From assembly GCF_003664255.1 (NCBI RefSeq), contig NZ_RCCV01000001.1, forward strand, positions 2,480,001 to 2,544,000: a stretch of DNA of 64,000 nucleotides. Direction: 5' to 3'. This DNA comes from Micromonospora sp. M71_S20. Lineage in GTDB: Bacteria; Actinomycetota; Actinomycetes; Mycobacteriales; Micromonosporaceae. Positions 43,499 to 52,035 of this stretch are shown here, one piece after another. The notes below the pieces were generated by a model. It saw nothing but the letters and a program-made list of their open reading frames with translations. It did not search any database and was not told the DNA's origin. The stretch's first letter is position 1. The number at the start of each line of letters is the position of its first letter. The position numbers and the translations under genes were made by a program.

Positions 43499-43726
43499 TC
43501 AGCCCTTGTCGAACACACCGCCCCTGGCGCCGGCGACGAAGGCGTGCCAGCCACCCGGGGCGAAGACCAGGGCCGGGCCCGTCTTGTCCTTCGAGTCCCG
43601 CACGCCGACCGCCCCCGTCACGTACGCCACCTCCACGCAGTTGTCACAGTTCGGCCCGCTCTTCGAGCTCTTGAACCACGTCGCCTGCGTCAGGTCCACG
43701 GGGAACCCATTGGTCGCCATTTCCAC
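43499..43726 (-). CDS. DUF397 protein
   Basis: 75 aa. The DUF397 pattern is complete: ATWFKSSKSGPNCDNCVEVA, VGVRDSKDKTGPALVFAPG and GWHAFVAGARGG. Family members are encoded next to Scr1/WhiJ-type XRE regulators and in Streptomyces act as small modulators of their partner, with BldB as a developmental relative. The start overlaps the partner's 3' end by 37 bp, so the two are translated together. Confidence 0.93.
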   Translation of the reverse strand: MEMATNGFPVDLTQATWFKSSKSGPNCDNCVEVAYVTGAVGVRDSKDKTGPALVFAPGGWHAFVAGARGGVFDKG

Positions 43727-44571
43727 AACGGCTCCTCTGCCAGTTTCGCGATGTGTGCGATGGACTCCTCTGGACGTATGGCCGCCGCTCGGACGTGATC
43801 GAAGATGAAGCTGTACTTCTGCAGTTCGTCACTCTTCTCCAGGAAGAGCCCACCCGTGGCATTCTCCGCGTACACGACATCCGGATCACCGGGCTCAGGG
43901 AAGCTGAGGATCGTGAAGGTGCCGTCCATGCCGGCGTGCGCCCCCACCGTGAAAGGCAGGATCTGGAGCGTCACGTTCGGCAGTTCCGCCACCTCGACCA
44001 GGCGTTTGAGCTGGTCACGCATTACCTCGTCCCCGCCCACCGGACGGCTTACCACCGCCTCATCGAGCACCACCCACAGATCGACCGGATCATCCTGCGT
44101 CAACAACGACTGACGGCCCAGACGGACACGCACCCGTTGCCGCACCTGTTCGGGCGTGAAGTCGGGCCGGGCGGCCCGGATCATCGCGCCCGCGTAATCC
44201 TCCGTCTCCAGGAGCCCGGGCACCACCTGTTGCTCGTACGCCCGGATCGAGCTGGCCGCCGCCTCCAGCCCGACGTACGCGCCGACCAGCACCGTGCTGT
44301 AGGGATGCCACCAGCCCTTCTGCCGCGCCTCCCGGGCGATCTGCACCAGCTCGTCGCTCTCGGCACCCACCACGCCGTAGATCCGCAGCATGTCCCGCAC
44401 GTCGCGTGGCGTCGCCGTGGTGTGGCCGGTCTCGATGCGCGAGACCTTCGACGCCGAGCACTCCAACTGCTCGGCGACCGCCTCTATGGTGATGCCGGCC
44501 GCCTCGCGCTGCCGGCGCAGTTCGGCGCCGAGGCGACGCCGCCGGATGGTGGGGCTGCGCCGCTCGCTCAC
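43690..44571 (-). CDS. XRE-family regulator with DUF5753 (Scr1/WhiJ-like)
   Basis: 293 aa. N-terminal helix-turn-helix (GAELRRQREAAGITIEAVAE, SASKVSRIETGHTTAT) at residues ~15-75 and a C-terminal DUF5753 domain (EQQVVPGLLETEDYAGAMIR, LQILPFTVGAHAGMDGTFTI). It pairs with the overlapping DUF397 gene, an arrangement found in many copies per genome in actinobacteria and tied to development or antibiotic control. GTG 44571 gives the usual SERRSP start; GTG 44601 is possible. Confidence 0.92.
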   Translation of the reverse strand: MSERRSPTIRRRRLGAELRRQREAAGITIEAVAEQLECSASKVSRIETGHTTATPRDVRDMLRIYGVVGAESDELVQIAREARQKGWWHPYSTVLVGAYVGLEAAASSIRAYEQQVVPGLLETEDYAGAMIRAARPDFTPEQVRQRVRVRLGRQSLLTQDDPVDLWVVLDEAVVSRPVGGDEVMRDQLKRLVEVAELPNVTLQILPFTVGAHAGMDGTFTILSFPEPGDPDVVYAENATGGLFLEKSDELQKYSFIFDHVRAAAIRPEESIAHIAKLAEEPLWKWRPMGSPWT

Positions 44572-45197
44572 GACACGACCCCGCCCGTTGGTCGGGACCA
44601 CCGCCTGTCAGGCCTCATCCGGTCCACCTCCGCCTCGCCGTGCGCCACTGTCGTCACCCGCCAGGGGCGCGACCGTCGTACGGCGGGCGTCGTTCGCGGC
44701 GTGGGGTGGTGCCGGTCATCGGCCGGCCGCGACGGGCGAAACCGGCTCCCAGTGTGCCGGGCATACGTGAACGGCTTCAAGCGCTGCTTTGCACGAGCCG
44801 CTCACGTATCGGCAAAAGTCGACGTGCAACTTGCATGAAGCACGTCGCTGATGCACTCTGTCCGTATGGCACGGGTTACTCACCGTCTTCGTCCGCTTCC
44901 TCGCCGTGGTGACCCCACGGGCTGCGGGACTCGCGGCGGTGGGACCGCCCGACAGTCGACAACCAGACCTGCCCCGGGTTGATGACCTCGCCGCTGCACG
45001 CCAGTTGGCTGCGGCGGCGGGAGCGGTACCCGGAGCAGCCGGGTGTTGGTCGGGTGGCGGTTCGCCACCAGCGGGTACGGCCCGACCACCACCGCCCGCA
45101 CCGCCGGTCCACGAGGCACGACCCCGCCACGGGCCATCGACGTCCCCCGACCCTCACCGCCGGCCCGTCGGCCGGCCGACCCTTCCCAGGAGCCCAT
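44572..45197. other. 626-bp region without a confident gene
   Basis: The first ~190 bp are the presumed XRE promoter region with no clear -10. Around 44790-44850 the sequence is AT-richer and holds a small inverted repeat (TTGCACG / CGTGCAA). From 44876 both strands have coding-like base composition in shifting frames (see 44876-45110). Confidence 0.5.
44876..45110 (-). other. possible small or frameshifted coding segment
   Basis: On the minus strand a stretch reading VGPYPLVANRHPTNTRLLRV has high third-position GC, then the coding signature moves one frame (CSGEVINPGQVWLSTVG to GEEADEDGE, stop at 44876). No start codon fits the second frame. It may be a decayed or frameshifted gene, or base-composition noise, since the plus strand (TSPLHASWLRRRERYPEQPG) is also plausible. 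Confidence 0.2.
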
Positions 45198-45485
45198 GTG
45201 CTTCCCCGCTCCGGTGACGTACTGCACGTGACTCGCGCGGCGAGTGTCCAGTTCCTCAGGCCCATCATGTTCCGGGTCATCCGGGTGCTCGACTGGCCGA
45301 CCTACGACGGCTGGATCTGGCTCGAAGGCTACGAGTTGAACGCATCGGGGGACGCGGTCAGCCGGCGGTCGATCTTCGTCCAGCGGGAGGGGCTGCGCCA
45401 TCTGCGGTCGGCCCCGGAGCCGCGGCCGCACACCGTGCGCGCGCCGCGCCGGCCCGTCGCCCGCACCCCGGTCCGGGTGGGCTGA
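45198..45485 (+). CDS. small hypothetical protein
   Basis: 95 aa, unrecognised. The core RVIRVLDWPTYDGWIWLEGY followed by AVSRRSIFVQREGL looks like a conserved small beta-rich domain; the tail is Arg/Pro-rich. AGGAG at 45188-45192 places the start at GTG 45198; GTG 45228 is a later option. No signal peptide or TM. Confidence 0.6.
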   Translation: MLPRSGDVLHVTRAASVQFLRPIMFRVIRVLDWPTYDGWIWLEGYELNASGDAVSRRSIFVQREGLRHLRSAPEPRPHTVRAPRRPVARTPVRVG

Positions 45486-45584
45486 CCTGCGCGATCGGCA
45501 GCCGAGGGGCGTGCCGTCGCCATAGGATGAGGTACGCCCACCCCGGCACGTTCCACCCCGCGCGTCCAGGACCCCGAACCTGGG

Positions 45585-46040
45585 ATGGCCATGGTCAATC
45601 AGCCCGCCGCGCGGCGGCACCACCGCTCCCGTATCGCCTACGCCTTCGGACTACTGGCGCTGATCGGCGCCGCCACCACGCTGGTGGTCGTGGTCCGCGA
45701 TCCCGCCCTCTCGTCCACCACACGGCTGACCACCCCGGTCCCCGCACCGGAGATCACCGTGGTGGACGAGGACCCGCCCGACGGCGACGACGGGCCGGAC
45801 GCCCTCGACGCCCCGTACGCGCTGACCGGACCGGACGAACCGGACGCGCTCGGCGCCGCCGACGAGTCCGGGCCCGCCGCCGGGGCCGACGTTCCCGCGG
45901 CCTCCCCGGGCGGCGCGGCACACGCCGCCCGCCCCGCGCCCGACGACGTCCGCCGTTCCCTCTTCTGGTCCGGCATCTTCGGACTGGCCATCTCGCTGGC
46001 CGGGCTCGGCATGGTCGGGACGAGACGACGAATGTGGTGA
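45585..46040 (+). CDS. bitopic hairpin membrane protein with acidic loop
   Basis: 151 aa. TM1 near residues 18-40 (AYAFGLLALIGAATTLVVVV) and TM2 near residues 128-146 (LFWSGIFGLAISLAGLGMV) flank a ~85-residue Asp/Glu/Pro/Ala-rich extracytoplasmic loop (VVDEDPPDGDDGPDALDAP). Function unknown. TAGGAT at 45525-45530 may be the -10. The stop codon starts a run of 20-bp repeats. Confidence 0.7.
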   Translation: MAMVNQPAARRHHRSRIAYAFGLLALIGAATTLVVVVRDPALSSTTRLTTPVPAPEITVVDEDPPDGDDGPDALDAPYALTGPDEPDALGAADESGPAAGADVPAASPGGAAHAARPAPDDVRRSLFWSGIFGLAISLAGLGMVGTRRRMW

Positions 46041-46100
46041 CGCAGGGGCGCAGACGGTGACGCAGGGGCGCAGACGGTGACGCAGGGGCGCAGGTGGTGA
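46041..46100. repeat. three tandem 20-bp repeats starting at a stop codon
   Basis: CGCAGGGGCGCAGACGGTGA occurs at 46041-46060, 46061-46080 and, with two changes, 46081-46100. The preceding bases GGTGA include the gene's stop (46038-46040), so each copy repeats a TGA. Confidence 0.85.
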
Positions 46101-46136
46101 CGCGGCGGCGTCCCCGCCGGCGGCGCGGTCAGCGGC

Positions 46137-46928
46137 TCACCGGGTGGCGGTCGGTTCGACCGACGGCGTGACCCCGCCGGTCGGCGAGGCGGCGTCGCGG
46201 GCCACCACCAGCGTGACCTCCTCGTCCTCCGGCACCAGCTCCCCCGCCTCCGGCTCGGTGCGGATCACCGTGCCGGCCGGCCGGTCCGACGTCTCGTACT
46301 CCACCCGGTGGTCCAGCCCGACGTCGTCCAGGATGGCCTGCGCCGTCTCCAGCGGCAGGTTCACCACCGGCGGCATCGGCAGTTCGGCCGGCACCGAGGG
46401 CGTCGGGGACGCCGAGGGCGACGAGCTGGTGGGGGCGGCCGAGGTCGGCGCGGCGGTGGTCGGCGACGCGCGGGTCACCGACGGCGACGGTGCCGGCTCC
46501 GGCCCGCTCGGATCGTCGTCCGCCGACCGGAGGGCCAGCCACAGCCCGGCGCCGAGCAGGCCGAGCAGCAGCAGCACGAGCACGCCCCACAGGATCGGCA
46601 GCCACCAGCGCCGCCCGTCCTGGTCCTCGGCGTACCACTCGGCCTCCGGTTGGTCGGCCGGCCCGCCGGGGCGCACCTCCGCCCGGCCGGACCACGCCGC
46701 CGGCCCGGACCGCTCCGGTGGCCCGGCGGCCGTACGGTCCAGGGGGGCGGTGCCGTCCACGGGCATCGGCCGGGTGGCGTCGCCGGCGCCCGGGGCGCTC
46801 GTGTCGGGGCGGGGCAGCGGCTGCGTACGGTCGGGTTCCGGCCCGGCCGAGGGACCGCCAGGCGGCGGCAGCGGGCGGGTCCGGTCGTCGTGTTCCCCGA
46901 CGGGCGGTTCCTGGCGGTCGTCGCTCAT
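46137..46928 (-). CDS. single-TM PASTA-domain protein
   Basis: 263 aa. A disordered Pro/Arg/Asp-rich cytoplasmic half (RTRPLPPPGGPSAGPEPDRT), one TM at about residues 110-132 (LPILWGVLVLLLLGLLGAGL), a Ser/Pro/Thr linker, then one PASTA domain (MPPVVNLPLETAQAILDDVG, GTVIRTEPEAGELVPEDEEV). PASTA domains bind peptidoglycan fragments; no kinase domain is present. Its ATG overlaps the stop of a 27-aa leader ORF, so initiation is probably coupled to leader translation. Confidence 0.85.
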   Translation of the reverse strand: MSDDRQEPPVGEHDDRTRPLPPPGGPSAGPEPDRTQPLPRPDTSAPGAGDATRPMPVDGTAPLDRTAAGPPERSGPAAWSGRAEVRPGGPADQPEAEWYAEDQDGRRWWLPILWGVLVLLLLGLLGAGLWLALRSADDDPSGPEPAPSPSVTRASPTTAAPTSAAPTSSSPSASPTPSVPAELPMPPVVNLPLETAQAILDDVGLDHRVEYETSDRPAGTVIRTEPEAGELVPEDEEVTLVVARDAASPTGGVTPSVEPTATR

Positions 46929-47083
46929 GCCGGCACTCCGCTCCGCTGCGTGCCGACCTGAGACACCACCACACCGTGCCGATGATTCGCTCGCTGACGC
47001 TCACTCATGCCGGCACTCCGCTCCGCTGCGTGCCGACCTGAGACACCACCACACTGTGCCGATGATTCGCTCGCTGACGCTCA
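46924..47083. repeat. 80-bp tandem duplication carrying leader ORFs
   Basis: Unit 46924-47003 is repeated at 47004-47083 with one substitution (46974 C / 47054 T). Each unit encodes a whole 27-aa ORF on the minus strand and contains a hairpin-forming segment (GTCGGCAC with GTGCCGGC). Confidence 0.95.
46925..47008 (-). CDS. 27-aa leader peptide, proximal copy
   Basis: Starts MSERQRANHRHGVVVSQVG and ends with VPA. Its TGA overlaps the ATG of the PASTA protein (ATGA at 46925-46928) and its ATG overlaps the stop of the distal copy. It differs from that copy by one residue (Gly12 versus Ser12). The peptide is basic and has no TM. A leader or coupling role is inferred from position. Confidence 0.5.
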   Translation of the reverse strand: MSERQRANHRHGVVVSQVGTQRSGVPA

Positions 47084-47088
47084 CTCAT
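47005..47088 (-). CDS. 27-aa leader peptide, distal copy
   Basis: Starts [26 protein letters not shown] upstream of ATG 47088 is a good ribosome site, so this ORF is the entry point for ribosomes on the PASTA-protein mRNA. Its stop overlaps the ATG of the proximal copy. Three ORFs in a row are thus linked by ATGA junctions. Confidence 0.5.
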   Translation of the reverse strand: MSERQRANHRHSVVVSQVGTQRSGVPA

Positions 47089-47188
47089 GGCACGTCCTCT
47101 CCCGGCCCGGGCGGGCGTCGCGGGCCCCTGACCGCCAACCTAGCGGTCCCGGAGGCCATCGGCCGGGATCAGCGTGCCGGACGCTCCG

Positions 47189-47860
47189 TCACGGCGTCGG
47201 GGAGGGCGAATCGCCGTCCTCCGGCGCGTCGCCGCACCAGATCGACACCTGGTCGTTCCACCGGCCCGCACCGTCGCCGGCCGGGTCCTGGCGGCTGACC
47301 TTGCCGGTCTTGCCCGTCCGGTAATGCGGATAGAAGCCCTCGTCGACGAGCTCGTCCGCCGCGTCGTCGCAGTCGTCGCCCACCACGTCCGGCACGGTGG
47401 CGGCCGGCGCCGGACCGCTCACATAGAGCGTCACGGTACGTCCGGGCTGCACCTCGCTACCCACCTCCGGGGAGGTGCGCTCCACGGTCGTTCCCGTGCC
47501 CCGACCGAAGACGAGCCGCCAGCCCAGCCGCTTCTCGCGCAGTTCGTCGCGGGCGTCCGTGAACTCCTCGCCGACGACCGGCGGGACCGTCAGCCCGGCG
47601 GGGCGGCTCGGGGCGGTCGTCCGGGGAGCCTGTGGGGCGGACCGGCCCGGGGTCGGCCGGGCCGTGCCGGGGGTGCCGGTGGAGGGCAGACTCTCCGCCG
47701 CCGCCGTCGGCGGGGCCGGTGGGTCGTCCTCGCCGGCCAGGAGCCAGCCGCCGGTCGCGCCGACGGCAGCGAGCAGCACGACGGCCAGCCCGCCCCTGAG
47801 CAGCAACGCCGACCGGTCCGGCCCGGCGTCGTCCCGCGCGCCCGTGTCCCCGTCCGTCAT
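47189..47860 (-). CDS. single-TM protein with tandem PASTA-like domains
   Basis: 223 aa. Short acidic N-terminus, a TM at about residues 20-42 (LLLRGGLAVVLLAAVGATGGW), a Pro/Thr/Ala linker, then one clear PASTA repeat (LTVPPVVGEEFTDARDELRE to VTLYVSG) and a second diverged one (ATVPDVVGDDCDDAADELVD) with two Cys (the second in SIWCGD) that could form a disulphide. A second non-kinase PASTA protein next to the first suggests local duplication. GGGGTGGG precedes ATG 47860. Confidence 0.82.
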   Translation of the reverse strand: MTDGDTGARDDAGPDRSALLLRGGLAVVLLAAVGATGGWLLAGEDDPPAPPTAAAESLPSTGTPGTARPTPGRSAPQAPRTTAPSRPAGLTVPPVVGEEFTDARDELREKRLGWRLVFGRGTGTTVERTSPEVGSEVQPGRTVTLYVSGPAPAATVPDVVGDDCDDAADELVDEGFYPHYRTGKTGKVSRQDPAGDGAGRWNDQVSIWCGDAPEDGDSPSPTP

Positions 47861-47984
47861 ACGCCCACCCCGCCTCGATCACCGGCGACCGTACCCGCTC
47901 CCGTCGACGTCGGCGTCGTCGCGGTCACCCGGGCCGGACCGCCACGACTCGCCGCGCCGACCACGGGACGTTACGCTCCCCGGC

Positions 47985-49409
47985 ATGGCCAGACGGGGCT
48001 GGGGAGGATCGATCGCGACCGCGGTCGGCGTCGCTGCCGGCGCGGGCGCGGCCCAACTGGGCTTCGGCTACGGGCTGGGCATCATCAACTGGGCACCGGC
48101 GGACGCGACCGCCGGCGCGACCGCCTGGGTGGCGGGCCTGATCTGGGCCACCTGGATCGCTGCCACCTCGACGGTCTTCGGCGCGGTCTGCGCGCAGCGG
48201 CTGCGCGACCGCGCCCCGGCACCGGACACCGACCCCGCCGACCCGGCTCCGGCCGGACCGGGTGGGGGCGCCCTCGGCTCCGTCGCGCTCGCCGTGGCCG
48301 CCGGGGTGGGCGCGCTGATCACCGTGCTGCTGGTGGCCGTACCGGCCCGGGAGGCGGTGACGGTGGCGGACACCGGGTCGCCCCGGAACGTCGCGGCGGC
48401 CTACGCGGCGGTCGGCGTGCTGGTCGGGGTGCTGACGGCGGTCTGGGCGCTGCGCTCGCGGGCCGCCGCGAACAACGTGATCGCCACCGTCGGCTGGCTC
48501 TGGCTGCTCGCCGTGATCGCCGTCGTGGACGGCGTACTGGCCGGACGCGGCCTCACCAGCGCCCAGCTCGGCATCTGGCAGCTCGGCCCCGACGACGGGC
48601 GGTACTGGATCCGCGACTACTTCTACTGGCCGGGTGCGCTGCTGTCCCTCGGTTCCGCACTGGTGATCGGTGCCCTCGCGGCCCGCCGGGACGCCCGGGA
48701 TCCCGACCACCGGGTCGGGGCGGCCGTTTCGGGTGCGGCCGGGCCGCTGCTCGTCGCGACCGCGTACTTCCTGGCGGTGCCGAGGCTGACCGCGATCAGC
48801 CCGGAGCAGGTGTCGGCGCACCTGATCGCGCCGTACGCGGTGATCATCGGGGTCGGCGGCGCCGTCCTGGTCACCGCCCTCGCCCAGCGGGCCGCCCGAC
48901 GGGCCGCGGCCCGGGGAACGGTGCGGGTGCCCCGCCAACGCACCGGCGAACCCGCCGACCACCCGGGCGATCCCAGTCCGGGGCGACACACCCCTCCGGT
49001 CGGCGGCACCGACGGCGACGCCCAGGCGGCGCCCGCCGGCAGCGGCACCCTCATGACGCCGGGCGGTGGCGCACTCCCAGGGCCGGGCGGCAGCTACACC
49101 TCCACCGCGCCGGACGGCACCGCGCCGGACGGGGACGCCGTCGCGGCGGGCGGAGGAACGCCCCCGGCTCCCCCCGCCGAGCGCGAGCCTGCGCCGGACC
49201 CCGCCGAGCGCGAACCCGCGCCGGTACCCGCCGCCGCGAGGCCCGCGGCCACGTCCGGCACACCGGCCGGGGAGCCGGCCGCCCCGGCCACCGGGGACGG
49301 CACGCCGGCGTCGGCGACGACCGGGGAGCCGCCCGTGCCGGCCGCCGACGATCCGGCGGAACCGCAGCCCACCGGCCGCCGACCCCGCTCCGGCCGCCGC
49401 ACACGCTGA
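47985..49409 (+). CDS. polytopic membrane protein with long Pro/Ala-rich tail
   Basis: 474 aa. Residues 1-300 have about seven to eight TM helices (WVAGLIWATWIAATSTVFGA, VALAVAAGVGALITVLLVAV, NVIATVGWLWLLAVIAVVDG, PYAVIIGVGGAVLVTALAQ). The last ~170 residues are hydrophilic and rich in Pro, Ala, Glu and Gly with REPAPDPAE-type repeats, probably cytoplasmic. Function unknown. TACGCT (47972-47977) lies 7 nt before the ATG, so the mRNA is probably leaderless. Confidence 0.75.
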   Translation: MARRGWGGSIATAVGVAAGAGAAQLGFGYGLGIINWAPADATAGATAWVAGLIWATWIAATSTVFGAVCAQRLRDRAPAPDTDPADPAPAGPGGGALGSVALAVAAGVGALITVLLVAVPAREAVTVADTGSPRNVAAAYAAVGVLVGVLTAVWALRSRAAANNVIATVGWLWLLAVIAVVDGVLAGRGLTSAQLGIWQLGPDDGRYWIRDYFYWPGALLSLGSALVIGALAARRDARDPDHRVGAAVSGAAGPLLVATAYFLAVPRLTAISPEQVSAHLIAPYAVIIGVGGAVLVTALAQRAARRAAARGTVRVPRQRTGEPADHPGDPSPGRHTPPVGGTDGDAQAAPAGSGTLMTPGGGALPGPGGSYTSTAPDGTAPDGDAVAAGGGTPPAPPAEREPAPDPAEREPAPVPAAARPAATSGTPAGEPAAPATGDGTPASATTGEPPVPAADDPAEPQPTGRRPRSGRRTR

Positions 49410-49604
49410 ACCCCGCGGTGCCGCCGAGGCGACCCGCCCTGCCGGGGGTCGGCCGCGCCGAACGACGAGGAGTGACGGCGCCGGGGCGCCACCGCTGCGG
49501 AGCACCCGGGGTAGGACGGGTGCGACCGGAGCGTCAGGGGCCGGAAGCGCAGGCGGTCGCGTGCCGGGACTCGCGCCGGCCCGGATCGGCGCCACCGCCG
49601 CGAC

Positions 49605-49649
49605 GCACCGGGACGCGGGTCAGCTGCGGCGCACCGGGATGCGGGTCAG
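49605..49649. repeat. direct repeat over the stop codon of the GCS2 gene
   Basis: GCACCGGGACGCGGGTCAG (49605-49623) and GCACCGGGATGCGGGTCAG (49631-49649), 19 bp with one mismatch and period 26. The inner copy contains the gene's stop (49646-49648). Confidence 0.8.
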
Positions 49650-51124
49650 TCGACGGGCCAGGTGTGCACGGGCTCGTTGCTGCGTTGCAGCTCGGCGTAG
49701 CGCTGCACCATGTGGTGCAGGGCGGCGTTCCGGTCCATGCCGCGGTGCCGCTCGGCCGCCCAGACCGCCTCGGTCTGCCAGACCGCGCCGTTGCGGCCCG
49801 TACGGCAGCGCTGCTCGATGATGCCGAGCAGCCGGTCGCGTTCGGCCGGGGACACCCCGAACCGGTCGAGCCCGGCGGCCGCCCTGGGCAGCAGGACGTC
49901 CAGGACCAGCTTGGTCACCGGCACCTCGCCGAGGCGTGGCCAGTGCAGGACGGCGTCCATGCCGCGCCGGGCGGCGGCGTGGAAGTTCTCCTCGGCGGAG
50001 CTGAAGGTGAGCTGGCTCCAGATGGGCCGGTCGGACTCCGCCAGCCCGCGCGCCAGCCCGAAGTAGAAGGCGGCGTTGGCCAGCATGTCGACCACGGTCG
50101 GGCCGGCCGGCAGCACCCGGTTCTCGACGCGCAGGTGCGGGCGGCCGTTCATGATGTCGTAGACCGGCCGGTTCCACCGGTAGACGGTGCCGTTGTGCAG
50201 GCGTAGCTCGCCCAGCTCCGGTACGCCGCCGCCGTGCAGGACCTCGACCGGGTCCTCGTCCTCGCAGATCGGCAGCAGCGGCGGGAAGTAGCGGACGTTC
50301 TCCTCGAAGAGGTCGAAGATCGACGTGATCCAGCGTTCGCCGAACCAGACCCGGGGTCGTACGCCCTGTGCCTTCAGCTCGTCCGGCCGGGTGTCGGTGG
50401 CCTGCTCGAACAGTGCGATGCGGGTCTCCGCCCAGAGCTGCCGCCCGTAGAGGAAGGGCGAGTTGGCCCCCACGGCCACCTGCACCCCGGCGATGGCCTG
50501 GGAGGCGTTCCAGTAGTCGGCGAAGCTGTCCGGTGCGACCTGGAGGTGGAACTGGAGGCTGGTGCAGGCGGCCTCGGGGGCGATCGAGTCGGTGTGGGTC
50601 TGGAGGCGTTCGACGCCTCGGATGTCGAGCTCGATGTCCTCGCCCCGGGCGCCGACGATCTGGTCGTTGAGCACCCGGTACCGCTCGTCGGTGGAGAGGT
50701 TGTCCTCGACCAGGTGCCGCTCGGTGAGGGTGGGCAGGATGCCGACCAGGACGATCTTCGCGTCCGACTTGGCGGCCCGCTCGTCGGCGCGGGAGAGGCT
50801 GCCGCGCAGGTCCTGCTCGTAGTCGGCGAACCCGCTGCCCTCGATCAGCCGGGGCGGCGCGTTCAGCTCAAGGTTGAACTGGCCCAGCTCGGTCTGGAAG
50901 AGCGGGTCGGCGATGTCGGCGAGGATCTGGTCGTTGCGCATCGCCGGCTCGGCCGCCGAGTCGACCAGGTTCAGCTCGATCTCCAGCCCGGTCATCGGCC
51001 GGTCGGCGTCGAAGCCGAAGTCGTCCAGCATCAGGGCGAAGACGTCCAGGCACCGCCGGACCTTCTGTCGGTAGCGGACCCGGTCCTCCCGGGAGAAGGC
51101 GCCCTGCTCGACGTCCCTGCCCAT
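49646..51124 (-). CDS. GCS2-family glutamate-cysteine ligase-like carboxylate-amine ligase
   Basis: 492 aa. ATP-binding ligase fold of the GCS2 type: MTGLEIELNLVDSAAEPAMR, LGQFNLELNAPPRLIEG, TSLQFHLQVAPDSFADYWNA, LWAETRIALFEQATDTRP, and RPHLRVENRVLPAGPTVVDM with conserved Arg/Glu residues. Related enzymes join glutamate to cysteine or a similar amine. Micromonosporaceae use mycothiol, so classical glutathione synthesis is doubtful and the substrate is open. GGGAGGAAAC sets ATG 51124. Confidence 0.83.
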   Translation of the reverse strand: MGRDVEQGAFSREDRVRYRQKVRRCLDVFALMLDDFGFDADRPMTGLEIELNLVDSAAEPAMRNDQILADIADPLFQTELGQFNLELNAPPRLIEGSGFADYEQDLRGSLSRADERAAKSDAKIVLVGILPTLTERHLVEDNLSTDERYRVLNDQIVGARGEDIELDIRGVERLQTHTDSIAPEAACTSLQFHLQVAPDSFADYWNASQAIAGVQVAVGANSPFLYGRQLWAETRIALFEQATDTRPDELKAQGVRPRVWFGERWITSIFDLFEENVRYFPPLLPICEDEDPVEVLHGGGVPELGELRLHNGTVYRWNRPVYDIMNGRPHLRVENRVLPAGPTVVDMLANAAFYFGLARGLAESDRPIWSQLTFSSAEENFHAAARRGMDAVLHWPRLGEVPVTKLVLDVLLPRAAAGLDRFGVSPAERDRLLGIIEQRCRTGRNGAVWQTEAVWAAERHRGMDRNAALHHMVQRYAELQRSNEPVHTWPVD

Positions 51125-51431
51125 GTTTCCTCCCGGCGCGAGGCGCAGTCGGACCGTGCCGGCCCGGTGAGCGCGTGGTGAACCCTCCACGTTAGGAGTG
51201 TCGGCATCGTCGGGACCAGAGGAGGTCGCGGCGATCCCACGGCCGGGACGACCGTACTCCGGTCGGCGGACGCGCTCCCGGCGGCATTTCTACCCAGCCG
51301 GTGCCGCCCGGCACCGGATCGAACCGCGAATGAGTCGTGACAAATCGCACCCGGGTCGGCGGCCCTCACCCTGCGTACGCGCGTCGGGCCCGCGCCGTGA
51401 CGCGGCGCGGGCCCGGAAGCGGTACGGCGGA

Positions 51432-52013
51432 TCAGGCCTGGCGGACGGCCTCGCCCTCGATCTCGATCTTGATCTTCTTGCCGACCAGCACGCCCCCGGT
51501 CTCCAGGGCGACGTTCCAGGTCAGGCCGAAGTCCTCGCGGTCGATCTCGGTGGACGCGGAGAAGCCGAAGATGTCCTGCCCGAACGGGCTGCGGCCGACG
51601 CCCTCGAACTCCACCTCCAGGTCGACCGGGCGGGTGACGCCCTTGATGGTCAGCTCGCCGGAGAGGACGAACTCGTTGCCGTCGCGGGACTTCACGGCCG
51701 TGCTGCGGAACTCCAGGGTCGGGAAGGCCTCGGCGTCGAGGAACTCGGGGCTGCGCAGGTGCGCGTCCCGGTCGGCCTGGTTGGTGTTGATGGTGGCCGC
51801 CTGGATGGTGGCGCTGACCGTGGACCGCATCGGGTCCTCGGCGACGGTGATGGTGGCGCTCGCGTCGGCGAACTCACCGCGTACCTTGCTGACCATCATG
51901 TGCCGGGCGACGAAGCCCACGCGCTTGTGCGCCGCGTCCAGCAGGTAGGTGCCGGCGGTCGGGATCGTGAGGCCGTCCCAGTCGCGGGTGACCGGTGCGG
52001 TGCTGCTGGTCAT
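51432..52013 (-). CDS. YceI-family lipid-binding protein
   Basis: 193 aa, YceI lipocalin-like beta barrel: LDAAHKRVGFVARHMMVSKV, NTNQADRDAHLRSPEFLDAE, FPTLEFRSTAVKSRDGNEF, and FGFSASTEIDREDFGLTWN. Members bind isoprenoid or polyprenyl-type lipids. No signal peptide, so cytoplasmic. It is divergent from a MarR regulator. GGAGGG precedes ATG 52013; TTGACA (52093-52098) and TATAGT (52068-52073) on the minus strand form its promoter. Confidence 0.92.
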   Translation of the reverse strand: MTSSTAPVTRDWDGLTIPTAGTYLLDAAHKRVGFVARHMMVSKVRGEFADASATITVAEDPMRSTVSATIQAATINTNQADRDAHLRSPEFLDAEAFPTLEFRSTAVKSRDGNEFVLSGELTIKGVTRPVDLEVEFEGVGRSPFGQDIFGFSASTEIDREDFGLTWNVALETGGVLVGKKIKIEIEGEAVRQA

Positions 52014-52035
52014 GAAGCTGCCCTCCGTGGGGAAA

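Noticed and set aside
45660..47100. CRISPR-like short repeat arrays
   Set aside because: Repeats at 46041-46100 and 46924-47083 are directly adjacent units without unique spacers, and no cas genes are present.
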